DNA from: Sphingomonas panacisoli
GTDB taxonomy: Bacteria; Pseudomonadota; Alphaproteobacteria; Sphingomonadales; Sphingomonadaceae
Assembly (NCBI RefSeq): GCF_007859635.1
Contig: NZ_CP042306.1
Coordinates: forward strand, 1,054,001-1,118,000
Direction of reading: 5' to 3'
DNA: 64,000 bases
Position 1 is the stretch's first letter, and every line of letters starts with the position of its first letter. The notes beneath the pieces were generated by a model. It was given only the letters and a program-made list of their open reading frames with translations. It had not been told where the DNA came from and made no database searches. Position numbers and translations under genes: made by a program. Shown piece by piece: positions 9,583 through 18,652 of this stretch.

Positions 9583-10452
9583 ATGACGATCAAACCCCTT
9601 CGCAAGGCCGTTTTCCCCGTCGCCGGTCTCGGCACGCGCTTCCTCCCCGCGACGAAGGCGATGCCGAAGGAAATGCTGACGGTCGTCGACAAGCCGCTGA
9701 TCCAATATGCGGTCGAGGAGGCGCTGGAAGCCGGGGTCGAACAGATCATCTTCGTGACCGGCCGCGGCAAGTCCGCGCTCGAAGATCATTTCGACGTCTC
9801 CTACGAACTCGAAGCGACGATGCGCGCGCGGGGCAAGTCGATGGCGCTGATCGACGGCATCCGCCAGCGGCCGGGCTCGCCGGTCTATATCCGCCAGCAG
9901 GAACCGCTCGGCCTCGGCCATGCGGTATGGTGCGCCCGCGAAATCGTCGGCGACGAGCCGTTCGCGGTGCTGCTGCCCGACGAGTTGATGGTCGGAAAAC
10001 CGGGTTTTCTCAAACAGATGGTCGACGCCTATTACAAGGTCGGCGGCAATCTGATCGGCGCGCTCGAAGTGCCCGCCGACCAGACCGACAAATACGGGAT
10101 CATCACGCCCGGTCAGATCGACGGACGCCTGACAGAGGTGCTCGAAGTCATCGAGAAGCCGCCGATCGGCACCGCCAAGTCGAACCTGATGACGCCGGGC
10201 CGATACATCCTGCAACCCGACGTGATGCGCATCCTCGACAATCCGGTGCGCGGCGCGGGCGGCGAAATCCAGCTAACCGACGCGATGGCGCAGTTGATCG
10301 GTAAGCAGCCGTTCCACGGCTTCACCTTCGACGGCCAACGCTACGATTGCGGCGACAAGGCGGGGTATATCGAGGCGAATCTAGCCGTCGCACTGGCACG
10401 CCCAGACATCGGGCCGCATGTCCGGGAGTTTGCAAAGAGACTGGTGGCTTAA
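9583..10452 (+). CDS. galU: UTP-glucose-1-phosphate uridylyltransferase
   Basis: The 289-residue protein matches GalU in length and motifs: the nucleotide-binding region GLGTRFLPATKAMPKEML, the product-site stretch EKPP, and the GDKAGY region near the C-terminus. It makes UDP-glucose from UTP and glucose-1-phosphate. With the adjacent epimerase genes and the exopolysaccharide operon it forms a local supply line of activated sugars. Its stop codon overlaps the convergent moeB gene by four bases. Confidence 0.93.
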   Translation: MTIKPLRKAVFPVAGLGTRFLPATKAMPKEMLTVVDKPLIQYAVEEALEAGVEQIIFVTGRGKSALEDHFDVSYELEATMRARGKSMALIDGIRQRPGSPVYIRQQEPLGLGHAVWCAREIVGDEPFAVLLPDELMVGKPGFLKQMVDAYYKVGGNLIGALEVPADQTDKYGIITPGQIDGRLTEVLEVIEKPPIGTAKSNLMTPGRYILQPDVMRILDNPVRGAGGEIQLTDAMAQLIGKQPFHGFTFDGQRYDCGDKAGYIEANLAVALARPDIGPHVREFAKRLVA

Positions 10453-11204
10453 CGGGCGCAGCCGCAACCCGGGTCTTTCGATAGCGCGATCGTCCGAAAG
10501 CGCAGCGACAGCGCGTCCGCGAGCAACAATTTACCCGCGCTGTCGTCGCCGAACGGCACGATGGCGCGGATGACTTCGAGCGCGGCGAGGCTACCCATGA
10601 CGCCTGCCATCGCGCCCAGCACGCCGGCATCGGCGCAGCTGACCCCTTGGCGGTCCGGATCGCTCCCTACGAAGCAGCGATAGCAGGGCTTGTCCGCCTC
10701 CCAGCCGCGATAGACGCCGAGCTGCCCCTCGAACTGGCTGACCGCCGCCGACACTAACGGGATATGCGATGCCAGAGCCGCATCCGCGACCGCAAGGCGA
10801 GTCGTAAAATTGTCGGAGCCGTCGAGTACGACCTCTGCCCCGGCCAGCAACTCCTTCGCGTTGCCGGCATCGATGCGCGTCGTCCTTTGCTCTACCGTGG
10901 TCGCGGGATCGAGTCTGGCCAAGGCGGCGGCGGCGGCGGCTGTCTTAGACGTCCCGATGTCTGCCATGCCGAACAGGGTCTGCCGCTGCAGGTTCGACAG
11001 ATCGACCACGTCGTCGTCGACGATCGTGATCCGCCCCACACCCGCCGCGACGAGATATTGCAAGGCCGGTGACCCGATCCCGCCCGCGCCGATCACGACG
11101 ACATGGCTGGCGCGCAACCGCGTCTGCCCGGCGCCGCCGATTTCCTTCAATACGATATGCCGGGCGAACCGGATCAGGTCGTCGTCGCTGAGACTCACGA
11201 TCAC
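10449..11204 (-). CDS. moeB: Molybdopterin-synthase adenylyltransferase (MoeB/ThiF/HesA family)
   Basis: The 251-residue E1-like enzyme has the ATP-binding loop GAGGIGS near residue 37 and two CxxC zinc pairs (CYRC near 175 and the C-terminal CGC). It activates the C-terminus of a ubiquitin-like sulfur carrier by adenylation for molybdenum cofactor or thiamine synthesis. MoeB and ThiF cannot be separated by motif alone; MoeB is chosen because no thi genes are nearby. It is the last gene of the ubiE-to-moeB operon and overlaps the previous gene by four bases. Confidence 0.82.
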   Translation of the reverse strand: MIVSLSDDDLIRFARHIVLKEIGGAGQTRLRASHVVVIGAGGIGSPALQYLVAAGVGRITIVDDDVVDLSNLQRQTLFGMADIGTSKTAAAAAALARLDPATTVEQRTTRIDAGNAKELLAGAEVVLDGSDNFTTRLAVADAALASHIPLVSAAVSQFEGQLGVYRGWEADKPCYRCFVGSDPDRQGVSCADAGVLGAMAGVMGSLAALEVIRAIVPFGDDSAGKLLLADALSLRFRTIALSKDPGCGCAR

Positions 11205-11581
11205 CAGCTAAGCGTCATCCCGGTCCGATACCAGCTATCGCTCGCGGGCGGGGCGCCGGCCAGGTTGCCGCGCGCCGCTTTCTGGACGACACCGGCGGCG
11301 AATTGCTCGACCGTCGGACAATTGATCGCCTTGGGTACGATGCGCAGCGTGTCGCCGCTCGGCGAGATCAGGACGACCATGTCGACCTTGATGCTCACCT
11401 TGCCCGCGACCGCAGGCGGCGCGGCGCAGCGGCCCGCGGCAACCTCGTCATGGACGAACTGCGTCATCAACGCCGGATAATCGGGCGTGGTGGAGAGTCG
11501 GAGCGGCGGCAGCGCCGACCAGTCGGTCGGCGGCGCGACGACGCTCGCCGCGGCCTGCAACGCCAGAAACAATGCGATCAT
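11201..11581 (-). CDS. Hypothetical exported protein with TonB-C-like region
   Basis: The 126-residue product starts at ATG 11581, overlapping the dut stop as ATGA. A longer in-frame start at 11791 would lie inside dut and encodes an implausible Arg-rich stretch, so it is rejected. A hydrophobic N-terminus ([14 protein letters not shown]) suggests a signal peptide. The rest contains a beta-rich segment ([17 protein letters not shown]) and two cysteines that vaguely resemble the TonB C-terminal fold. No function can be assigned. Confidence 0.6.
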   Translation of the reverse strand: MIALFLALQAAASVVAPPTDWSALPPLRLSTTPDYPALMTQFVHDEVAAGRCAAPPAVAGKVSIKVDMVVLISPSGDTLRIVPKAINCPTVEQFAAGVVQKAARGNLAGAPPASDSWYRTGMTLSW

Positions 11582-12024
11582 ATGCCCGTCGAGCCGAAGC
11601 CTCCGCTGCCGCGATCGGTGTCGTCGAGTTCGTCGACCTCGTCCAGCGTCGCGCGTTGAACCGGGGCCGGAACGAGTTGGGCGATACGGTCCCCGCGCGC
11701 GATTTCGAACGACTCGTCGCCCAGATTGGCGAGGATCACCTTCACCTCGCCGCGATAGTCGTGGTCGATCGTCCCCGGCGTGTTGAGGCACGTGATGCCG
11801 TGCTTGAGCGCCAGGCCGGAGCGCGGGCGGACTTGCACCTCATACCCCTCGGGGATCGCGATCGCGAAGCCGGTGGCGACGGCTTGGCGTGCACCTGGCG
11901 CGAGCCGTAGGCTTTCGGCCGCGACGACATCCATCCCCGCCGCGCCCGCGCTGGCATAGGCCGGGACGGGCAGCCCGCCGCCATTGGGCAAGCGCTTGAT
12001 TGCGATGCGAATCGGATCGGTCAT
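11578..12024 (-). CDS. dut: Deoxyuridine 5'-triphosphate nucleotidohydrolase
   Basis: The 148-residue protein has all five trimeric dUTPase motifs: [10 protein letters not shown] (I), [12 protein letters not shown] (II-III), [10 protein letters not shown] (III), RIAQLV (IV) and the glycine-rich C-terminal motif [11 protein letters not shown] (V). It hydrolyses dUTP to dUMP, keeping uracil out of DNA and feeding thymidylate synthesis. It sits between coaB and a small exported protein in the ubiE-moeB operon, the coaBC-dut order being common in alphaproteobacteria. Confidence 0.96.
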   Translation of the reverse strand: MTDPIRIAIKRLPNGGGLPVPAYASAGAAGMDVVAAESLRLAPGARQAVATGFAIAIPEGYEVQVRPRSGLALKHGITCLNTPGTIDHDYRGEVKVILANLGDESFEIARGDRIAQLVPAPVQRATLDEVDELDDTDRGSGGFGSTGI

Positions 12025-12073
12025 TGCGATAGCGTATCGTAACTCGGGTTAGCGGGCGACTCCGGCATATGGC

Positions 12074-12718
12074 TTACGCGCGATTAGTCATGGCGGCGTC
12101 GATTCGCGCGGCGAGCAAGCGGGCGACCTCGTCCTTCGGCGCATCGGCCCAGCTGTCGACGCCGTCTGCGGTGACGATGTGGATCGCGTTGCGCTCGCCG
12201 CCCATCACGTCGCCGGACACGTCGTTGGCGACGATCCAGTCAGCGCCTTTCTTCGCGAGCTTGGCCTGGGCGTGATCGACGACATGCTCGGTCTCGGCCG
12301 CGAAACCGATGACGAGCCCGGGACGGCGCGGGTTGCGCGACAAGCCGGCGAGGATATCGGGGTTTTCGACCAGGCGGAGCACGGGCGGACCGTTCGCGCC
12401 CTTCTTGATCTTTTGACCCGCTGCCTCGACGCGCCAGTCGGCGACCGCCGCCACCATCACGGCGGCGTCGGCGGGCAGCGCGGCCTCGACCGCCGCCGCC
12501 ATCTCCAGCGCGGTCTCGACGTCTATGCGATCGACGCCCGGCGGTATCGGGAGAGTGACCGGCCCCGCGACCAGGGTAACGCGCGCGCCCAGCGCGGCCA
12601 GCGCGCCCGCGATGGCGAAGCCCTGCTTCCCCGACGATCGATTGGCGAGATAGCGGACCGGGTCGATCGGCTCGTGCGTCGGCCCGGCGGTGACGATGAT
12701 GTGCTTGCCGGTCAGCAT
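12074..12718 (-). CDS. coaB: Phosphopantothenate-cysteine ligase (CoaB half of Dfp)
   Basis: The 214-residue protein corresponds to the C-terminal half of CoaBC/Dfp. It begins at the conserved HIIVTAGPTHEPIDPVR region and contains NRSSGKQG, AAVADWR and the KIKK motif of the synthetase. It couples 4'-phosphopantothenate to cysteine in coenzyme A synthesis. In most bacteria this domain is fused to CoaC. Here a repeat element separates the two, and the element's AGGGGA lies nine bases before ATG 12718 as a usable ribosome-binding site. Confidence 0.9.
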   Translation of the reverse strand: MLTGKHIIVTAGPTHEPIDPVRYLANRSSGKQGFAIAGALAALGARVTLVAGPVTLPIPPGVDRIDVETALEMAAAVEAALPADAAVMVAAVADWRVEAAGQKIKKGANGPPVLRLVENPDILAGLSRNPRRPGLVIGFAAETEHVVDHAQAKLAKKGADWIVANDVSGDVMGGERNAIHIVTADGVDSWADAPKDEVARLLAARIDAAMTNRA

Positions 12719-12728
12719 GGTACTGTTT

Positions 12729-12830
12729 CCCCTCCCTGGAAGGGAGGGGCTAGGGGTGGGTGGGTATGGGGAGGGCGAAACGTTCCCGCGCGGGCCAACC
12801 CACCCCCAACCCCTCCCTTCCAGGGAGGGG
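12729..12830. repeat. Inverted-repeat element between coaC and coaB (CCCTCCC family)
   Basis: Two imperfect inverted arms bound the element. Each has a 21-base palindrome (CCCCTCCCTGGAAGGGAGGGG) followed by a GGGGTGGGT-type extension. The transcript could fold into a long hairpin or two short ones. A relative is at 40408-40529. It fills almost the whole gap between coaC and coaB. Confidence 0.85.
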
Positions 12831-12835
12831 AGCGG

Positions 12836-13372
12836 CTAAGCACCGAGCATCTCGGTAATCGCCTTCAGGATCGCCTCGGGCTCCGGCAAGCGGCCGGGGC
12901 CGAATTCCCCGCACGCCATCGGCCCTTCGTCGGGCTCGAGCACGGTCACGCCGTCGCCGCGCAAGGTCGCGACGTTGCGGACGGTCGCCGGGTGCTGCCA
13001 CATCCGCACGTTCATCGCGGGCGCGGCGAGCACCGGCTTGTCGGTCGCGAGCAGCAGGGTGGTGGCGAGGTCGTCGGCGATCCCCGCCGCCATCTTCGCC
13101 ATTAGGTCCGCGGTGGCGGGCGCGACGACAACCAGGTCGGCCTCGCGGCTGAGCTGGATATGACCCATCTCGGTCTCGTCCTTGAGATCCCAGAGCGAGG
13201 TGTAAACTTGTTGCTCCGACAAGGCGGCCAGCGTCATCGGCGTGATGAACTGCGCGCCGCCCGTGGTCAGGACGCACTTGACCTCGATCCCGGCTTTCCG
13301 CGCCAGGCGGATCAGTTCGCACGCCTTGTACGCCGCGATGCCGCCACCGACGATCAGCAGGATGCGTTTCAT
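12836..13372 (-). CDS. coaC: Phosphopantothenoylcysteine decarboxylase (CoaC half of Dfp)
   Basis: The 178-residue flavoprotein domain starts at ATG 13372 and has the N-terminal IVGGGIAAYKACEL motif. It also has the catalytic-region AAPAMNVRMW motif (PAMN) and the ACGEFGPGRL substrate-clamp region. It decarboxylates phosphopantothenoylcysteine using FMN. The protein ends right where the CCCTCCC repeat begins, just short of the usual junction with CoaB. Its start overlaps the upstream membrane-protein gene by four bases. Confidence 0.9.
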   Translation of the reverse strand: MKRILLIVGGGIAAYKACELIRLARKAGIEVKCVLTTGGAQFITPMTLAALSEQQVYTSLWDLKDETEMGHIQLSREADLVVVAPATADLMAKMAAGIADDLATTLLLATDKPVLAAPAMNVRMWQHPATVRNVATLRGDGVTVLEPDEGPMACGEFGPGRLPEPEAILKAITEMLGA

Positions 13373-14475
13373 GGGGTGATCCTCGTGACGGTGATCTTGC
13401 GCCGCTTCGGGAAGGCGGCGGCGATCAGGTCCTTCAGCCCGTCGGGCACGAAGGCCAGGCCGATCAAGATCGCGGGCGCCACCATCAGCCCCCAATAGAA
13501 GGTGTCCACGCGCCCGAACAGGCTGATCAGGACGGCGTAGATGCAGAAGGTCGCGAACGCGCGAATACCCGTCCCGTCCCGCCATGCCGCCCAGCCGAAC
13601 AGGGTGAACCCCATCAGCAAGGCCGCCAGCCAGAGCGGCGCGAGGCGCAGCGCGGTGGAAAGCGTCATCGCCTCGACGAAGAAACCGAACCCAAGCATTC
13701 CTGCCCAGCCGGGCGAGGCGGGGTCGAACGGGCGCACGACCTGCGCGACGGCGTGCGCGTGCGCGAGGACGGCGATCGCCAGCAACGCGACGCCCGCCGT
13801 CCAACCGGCCGCTTCCTTGCGCTCACCTTCGAGGATGGCGAGCAGGACCATGATCGCGACGTACAAAGCGGCGGTCTCGCGGATCAGCATCGCCAGCGCG
13901 CCGATGCCGGCGGCGGCGACCCAACCCCCCGGGCGACGCAGCGCCAGGCTGAGCGCGATCAGCAGGCCGGCCCAGACTTCGTGAAACGCCGCGAGATCGC
14001 TCTGCACGAACGCGCCCATCCCGCCGGCGAGCAGCACCATCGCCACGATCAGCGGCGGCGGCCGTGCGAACGCGGGGCGCAATCGCACGAACCACGCCAA
14101 TATAACCCCCGCCGCGAGCGCGTAGAGCAGGCCTATCACCGCCCAGGCCGGCATCAGTGCCTGCACCATCGCGAGCGTCGGCAGGCGGAAGGTGACGAAC
14201 GGCTTCATCGGATAATCGCCGGCGCGCAATTCCTGCGCGGCGACTTCGTAATAATTGCCGCCGTGGCGCACGCCGTCGACGATCGTTTCGTAGAGCACGA
14301 CGTCGGTCTGGTCGTCGCCCCGCTTGGCGGGATCGCCGCTGACCGGGGCGGGTTGCGGGACCAGCAGCGCCGACAAAGTGGCGGCGAGGAGGACCAGCAA
14401 CAGGGCCAGTCCGACCCGCGCGCGGCCTTTGGACAGGGCCGCGAAACGCGATGGCTCGGCGAGCCAGATCGCCAT
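13369..14475 (-). CDS. Uncharacterised polytopic membrane protein
   Basis: The 368-residue product starts at ATG 14475, sharing a base with the ubiB stop (TGATG). About nine to ten hydrophobic segments span most of its length. A loop after the first helix (about residues 40-85) is polar and probably periplasmic, containing DDQTDVVLYE and a Tyr-rich stretch. The layout resembles membrane glycosyltransferase-like families (GT-C fold), but no catalytic motif is clear. Its place inside the ubiE-ubiB-coaC operon gives no direct functional hint. Confidence 0.65.
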   Translation of the reverse strand: MAIWLAEPSRFAALSKGRARVGLALLLVLLAATLSALLVPQPAPVSGDPAKRGDDQTDVVLYETIVDGVRHGGNYYEVAAQELRAGDYPMKPFVTFRLPTLAMVQALMPAWAVIGLLYALAAGVILAWFVRLRPAFARPPPLIVAMVLLAGGMGAFVQSDLAAFHEVWAGLLIALSLALRRPGGWVAAAGIGALAMLIRETAALYVAIMVLLAILEGERKEAAGWTAGVALLAIAVLAHAHAVAQVVRPFDPASPGWAGMLGFGFFVEAMTLSTALRLAPLWLAALLMGFTLFGWAAWRDGTGIRAFATFCIYAVLISLFGRVDTFYWGLMVAPAILIGLAFVPDGLKDLIAAAFPKRRKITVTRITP

Positions 14476-16026
14476 CAGTGGATGATCGCCCAGGTCGCCG
14501 CGACGGCAATCGCCGCGCTGAGCACCGCGACCGCGACGTATCGCCAGCCGCCGCCGATCCGGACGACCTCGATCTCCTTGAGCGGTGGGGCAGGCGGTGC
14601 GCCGCCGGGCGCCGGGTAATGCGCCTCGATGCGCCGGATCAGGTCGGGCAGGCGCGACAGCGTGCGGAAGTCGGTGATCAGCCGATCGGCGACCGCCGCT
14701 TCCGGCCCCAATTCGGTCCGGATCCACTCGCGGATGAACGGTGCGGCGGTGTCCCACATGTTGATGTCGGGATCGAGGCTGGTCGCGACGCCCTCGACCA
14801 TCACCATCGTCTTCTGCAGCAGCAGCAGATGCGGCTGGGTCTGCATGTCGAAATCGCGGGTGATCTTGAACAGGCCGTCGAGCATCATGCCGACCGACAT
14901 ATCCTTGACCGGCAGGCCGCGCATCGGCTCGCCGACTGCGCGCAACGCCGTCGCGAACTCGGCGACATTGTGGTGCGGCGGCACATAGCCAGCCTCGAAA
15001 TGGATTTCGGCGACGCGCTTATAATTGCCCGTGATCAGGCCGTAGAGGATTTCCGCCAGCCACACCCGCGCGCGCCGGTCGATCCGCCCCATGATCCCGA
15101 AATCGATCGCCGCGATCCTGCCGTCGGGGGTCGCGAACAGATTCCCCCTGGTGCATGTCGGCGTGGAAGAAGCCTTCCGAGATCGCCTGACGCAGGAACG
15201 CGTTGACCAGCGTGTTCGCCAGTTTGTGCGTGTCGTGTCCTGCGGCGATGAGTTTCTCGCGGTTGGCGAGCTTGATCCCGTCGACCCATTCGAGCGTCAG
15301 GACGCGGCCGCTGGTCCGCTGCCAGTCGATCGCGGGGACGATGTAATCGGGCTCGGCGTGCATCGCCTCGGCCAGTTCGGAGGCGGAGGCCGCCTCGCGT
15401 CGCAGGTCGAGTTCGCGCGCGGTCCAGCGCTTGAACGTCTCGATCACGAGGCGCGGGCGCAGGCGGGCGAGTTCGCCGCCCCCCCCTTTAATATCTAGGG
15501 CCTCGACCTGCGCCGCCGCCCATTGGTACGTGTCGATCGCCTTGGCGAAGTCCTCCTCGACGCCGGGGCGCAGCACTTTGACCGCGACGTCGGCGCCTTC
15601 GAGCGTCACCGCACGGTGGACCTGCGCGATGGAAGCGGCGCCGACCGCGGTTTCGTCGATCGACGCGAACACCGCTTCGATGGGCCGGCCGAGCCCTGCC
15701 TCGATCGCGCGGCGGATCGTATCGAAGGGAAGGGGCGGCAGCGCGTCCTGCAGCCGCATCAGATCGTGCGCGGCATCCTCGCCGACCAGATCGGGCCGCG
15801 TCGCCAGCGTCTGGCCGAGCTTGATCGCCGCCGGGCCGATCGCCTGGAACGCATCGGCATAGCGCGGCACCTTCGGCACGCGCGCACCGAACCTGGCGAG
15901 CTTGACCAGCCGGCGCAGCCTGGGCGGCGTATTGGGGTCGCGCTCGATCCCCTGCAAAGCCCCGTGGCGCGCAAGAATGCGGCCCCATTTCAGCAGGCGC
16001 CACGTATGGACGATGGGAGCGGTCAA
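14475..16026 (-). pseudogene. ubiB: Ubiquinone biosynthesis protein UbiB (ABC1/ADCK-type kinase), frameshifted
   Basis: UbiB is an atypical protein-kinase-like ATPase needed for coenzyme Q synthesis, anchored by C-terminal helices (one is visible at the end). The N-terminal frame carries the KxGQ-type motif KLGQTLATRPDL, the alanine-rich loop AAASIAQVHRA and HADMHQGN up to the G. The reading then shifts at a run of five C at 15144-15148 (plus strand). Removing one base restores NLFATPDGR and the metal-binding DFGIMG, and gives 517 codons. The gene overlaps ubiE by four bases. Because ubiB is conserved and normally functional, a sequencing error is the favoured explanation. Confidence 0.88.
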
Positions 16027-16754
16027 ATCTTCCAGCCGCTATGAATGGCGACGAGCCCGCCGAGCATCGGTTCGACCTTGGTCTGGACGAAGCCGGCCTC
16101 GCCGATCATCTCCTTGAACCGCGCCATGTTGGGGAAGCGGCGGATCGATTCGATCAGGTAGCGATAGCTGTCCTCGTCCCCGGCGATCGCCTTGCCGACC
16201 TTGGGGACGATATGGTGCGAGTATGCGTCGTAGACGTCGGCAAATCCCGGCCAGAGCGTCGTCGAGAATTCGAGCACGAAGAACCGCCCGCCACGTTTCA
16301 GCACGCGATGCGCCTGACGCAACGCCTTGGGTATGTCGGTCACGTTCCGGATGCCGAATGCGATCGTGTAGGCGTCGAAGAAGCGGTCGGGCCATTGCAG
16401 CGTTTCGGCGTTGGCCTCGCTCCACACCAGCCCGTCGATCCCGCGCTTGGCGGCACGTTCGATTCCGACTTCGAGCATCGCGGGATTGATGTCGGCGACC
16501 GTCACCGCCGCGCCGGCCTTCGCCAGCCGGAACGCGATGTCGCCGGTGCCGCCCGCCATGTCGAGGATCGCCTCGCCCGCGCGCGGCTTCACGCGGCGGA
16601 CGAACACGTCCTTCCACACGCGGTGCAGCCCGCCCGACATGGCGTCGTTCATCACGTCATAGCTCGACGCGACGCTGGCGAAGACGCCGCCGACGCGGCG
16701 GGTCTTTTCGTCGGGCGCGACGTCCTCGTAACCGAAAGAGACTGTGTCAGGCAT
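16023..16754 (-). CDS. ubiE: Ubiquinone/menaquinone biosynthesis C-methyltransferase
   Basis: The 243-residue SAM-dependent methyltransferase has motif I as LDMAGGTGDIAF. The family signatures are YDVMNDAMSGGLHRVWK near the N-terminus and RVLKRGGRFFVLEFS in the middle. It methylates 2-polyprenyl-6-methoxy-1,4-benzoquinol in ubiquinone synthesis at the inner membrane. It is the first gene of the long minus-strand operon; its promoter must lie in or next to the inverted repeat at 16784-16890 shared with mutM. Confidence 0.95.
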   Translation of the reverse strand: MPDTVSFGYEDVAPDEKTRRVGGVFASVASSYDVMNDAMSGGLHRVWKDVFVRRVKPRAGEAILDMAGGTGDIAFRLAKAGAAVTVADINPAMLEVGIERAAKRGIDGLVWSEANAETLQWPDRFFDAYTIAFGIRNVTDIPKALRQAHRVLKRGGRFFVLEFSTTLWPGFADVYDAYSHHIVPKVGKAIAGDEDSYRYLIESIRRFPNMARFKEMIGEAGFVQTKVEPMLGGLVAIHSGWKI

Positions 16755-16783
16755 GGCGCGGCTCTAGCGGCCCAATCTCTCCC

Positions 16784-16890
16784 CGTCATCCCCGCGAAAG
16801 CGGGGACCCATCTCCTGCACGAACCCTAACTACCGCCGCCGTGACCAAGGCCACACCCGGAGATGGGTCCCCGCTTTCGCGGGGATGACG
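16784..16890. repeat. Inverted repeat, CGTCATCCCCGCGAAAGCGGGGA family
   Basis: Two arms of about 30 bases, each itself a hairpin (CCCCGCGAAAGCGGGG), lie inverted to one another and end in GAGATGGGT-like extensions. They fill the gap between the divergent ubiE and mutM genes. Related but not identical elements are at 17724, 47250 and 50124. Confidence 0.85.
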
Positions 16891-16910
16891 TTTGGGGGTA
16901 GGGAAACGCA

Positions 16911-17723
16911 ATGCCGGAATTACCCGAAGTCGAAACCACCGTCCGCGGGCTCACGCCCGTCCTGCAGGGAGAGCGCCTGAAGAGCGTCGTCACCCGGCGC
17001 GGCGACCTGCGGCGGCCGTTCCCCGACGATCTCGCGCAGCGGATGACCGGGGCCACGATCACCGCGCTCGGCCGGCGGGCCAAATACGGGCTGATCGACA
17101 CCGATCGCGGCGACACGATGATCTTCCACCTTGGTATGTCGGGGCGGTGGCGCGTCGATCCGACCGAGTTGGAGAAGCACGACCATCTGGTGATCGAGAC
17201 CGATAGCGGGCGGCGCGTCGCGCTCAGCGATCCGCGGAGGTTCGGGTCGGTCGATCTGGTGCCGACTGCCGAGCTGGCCGCGTTTCCAGCATTCAAGGCG
17301 CTGGGGCCGGAGCCGCTCGGCCCCGACTTGACCGGCGCGTATCTCAAGCAGGCGCTCAAGGGGCGCGTCGCGTCGATCAAGCAGATGCTGCTCGACCAGC
17401 GGATCGTCGCGGGGCTCGGCAATATCTACGTCTGCGAGGCGCTGTACGCCGCGCGCATCTCGCCCAAACGCGAGGCGAGCAGGATCAGCCTCGCCAAGCT
17501 CGATCGCCTGGTGACCGAAATTCGCGCGGTTCTCGAATCGGCGATCGCGGCGGGCGGATCGTCGCTCCGCAACTTCGTGCATCCCGACGGCAATCTCGGC
17601 TATTTCTCGAAGGAATTCCTGGTCTATGGCCGCGAGGGGGAGCCGTGCGGCTGTGGCGGGACGGTGAAGCGCTATGTCGAGGGCGGTCGATCGACCTTCT
17701 GGTGTCCGAAATGCCAGTCTTGA
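16911..17723 (+). CDS. mutM: Formamidopyrimidine-DNA glycosylase
   Basis: The 270-residue Fpg protein begins MPELPEVE, with Pro2 as catalytic nucleophile and Glu3 as general acid. It carries the helix-two-turn-helix stretch QRIVAGLGNIYVCEAL and the C-terminal zinc finger (CGCGG...CPKC). It removes oxidised purines such as 8-oxoguanine and cuts at the abasic site. Length and motifs match the family fully. The gene is divergent from ubiE, and an inverted repeat begins immediately after its stop codon. Confidence 0.96.
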   Translation: MPELPEVETTVRGLTPVLQGERLKSVVTRRGDLRRPFPDDLAQRMTGATITALGRRAKYGLIDTDRGDTMIFHLGMSGRWRVDPTELEKHDHLVIETDSGRRVALSDPRRFGSVDLVPTAELAAFPAFKALGPEPLGPDLTGAYLKQALKGRVASIKQMLLDQRIVAGLGNIYVCEALYAARISPKREASRISLAKLDRLVTEIRAVLESAIAAGGSSLRNFVHPDGNLGYFSKEFLVYGREGEPCGCGGTVKRYVEGGRSTFWCPKCQS

Positions 17724-17804
17724 CGTGCTCCCTGCGAAAGCAGGAGCCCAGGGCCACAGGCTGCGTCGTTCTGGGCTCTGGGTTCCTGCTTTCGCAGGAA
17801 CACG
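17724..17804. repeat. Inverted repeat, CCTGCGAAAGCAGG family
   Basis: The two arms CCTGCGAAAGCAGGAgCCCAG and their inverted copy (CTGGGTTCCTGCTTTCGCAGG) begin directly after the mutM stop codon. The folded RNA could serve as a transcription or RNA-decay barrier for mutM, though no T run follows. Confidence 0.8.
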
Positions 17805-17930
17805 TACAAAAGGCGGCGTATCCCCACCTACCAGTTGACCGAATCTCCATCGCTCGCTAAGGGCCACCGCTTCCGGGCGCGGCTCTTGGCTGTGCCCGTT
17901 CCATTTTTTAGCGAACTCAGAGGGTTTTTC

Positions 17931-18191
17931 ATGGCGAACACGCCGCAAGCGAAGAAGCGTATCCGTCGCAACGAGCGCCGCGCCGAAATCAACGGCAACC
18001 GCGTCGGCCGCATCCGCACCTTCGTCAAGAAGGTCGAATCGGCGCTGGCGTCGGGCGACAAGAAGGCTGCGACCGAAGCGCTGGCCGCCGTGCAGCCCGA
18101 ACTGCAGCGGGGCGTCGCCAAGGGCGTGCTTCACAAGAACACCGCGAGCCGCAAGTTCTCGCGTCTGACCAAGCGACTCGCGTCGCTCTAA
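17931..18191 (+). CDS. rpsT: 30S ribosomal protein S20
   Basis: The 86-residue basic protein starts at ATG 17931, with AGAGGG six bases upstream. It has the S20 pattern: an N-terminal [16 protein letters not shown] segment and three helices ending [17 protein letters not shown]. It binds 16S rRNA in the small subunit. The rpsT-dnaA order is typical of alphaproteobacteria. An in-frame extension upstream to 17835 lacks S20 character and is rejected. Confidence 0.97.
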   Translation: MANTPQAKKRIRRNERRAEINGNRVGRIRTFVKKVESALASGDKKAATEALAAVQPELQRGVAKGVLHKNTASRKFSRLTKRLASL

Positions 18192-18218
18192 GTCATCGCT
18201 TTTCGAAGCGGGGTAGAT

Positions 18219-18252
18219 GCCCGTCGGCGACCATGTCGCCGGCGGGCTTTTT
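18219..18252 (+). terminator. Rho-independent terminator of rpsT
   Basis: A 13-base stem, GCCCGTCGGCGAC/GTCGCCGGCGGGC with a 3-base loop and one mismatch, is followed directly by TTTTT. It lies 27 bases after the rpsT stop codon. Confidence 0.92.
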
Positions 18253-18652
18253 GCATTTCGCGCGGATCGATTTGCCGCGAAAACATACCCGTGCATACCG
18301 CATATTCGAACCGTTTCAGAGACTCCCGGAAATCTGCGCGATTCGCATAGGTTAAGAACCATTACAGATTGAAAAACGCTCTATTACAGATAGTTAAACC
18401 AAGACTGGCGGTTTTCCGTACGTTCACCGAGTCAACGTTTTTATTTCACATTTCTGTCACGATTACCCCCTTGATCGACTCGCGAAGCTGTTCCTAAACA
18501 TCCCTCGTCACGCCGTTCGCGCCGTGGCCGACCAATAGCAGATGCCACCATCAGACGGATCGCAATTCCGGCTGGGGGGATCGTCTGCCCGGAAAACAGA
18601 GGGGCCGGGTCGCGCGCGGGGGTGCGCGGTCCGAATACGGGAAAGGATCGTG
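18253..18652. other. AT-rich gap upstream of dnaA
   Basis: This 400-base gap has no convincing gene. The part from about 18340 to 18500 is clearly richer in A and T than its surroundings (for example around GATTGAAAAACGCTC and AACGTTTTTATTTCAC) and probably holds the dnaA promoter. I see no exact TTATNCACA DnaA boxes, so there is no support for an origin here. The last 110 bases are open in frame with dnaA but do not look like DnaA protein. Confidence 0.6.

Noticed and set aside
11582..11791. Upstream extension of the small exported protein inside dut
   Set aside because: The extension overlaps dut motifs in another frame and removes the signal-peptide-like N-terminus from the start.
18253..18652. 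Replication origin next to dnaA
   Set aside because: The gap is AT-rich but has no cluster of TTATNCACA boxes, and alphaproteobacterial origins are usually near hemE, not dnaA.
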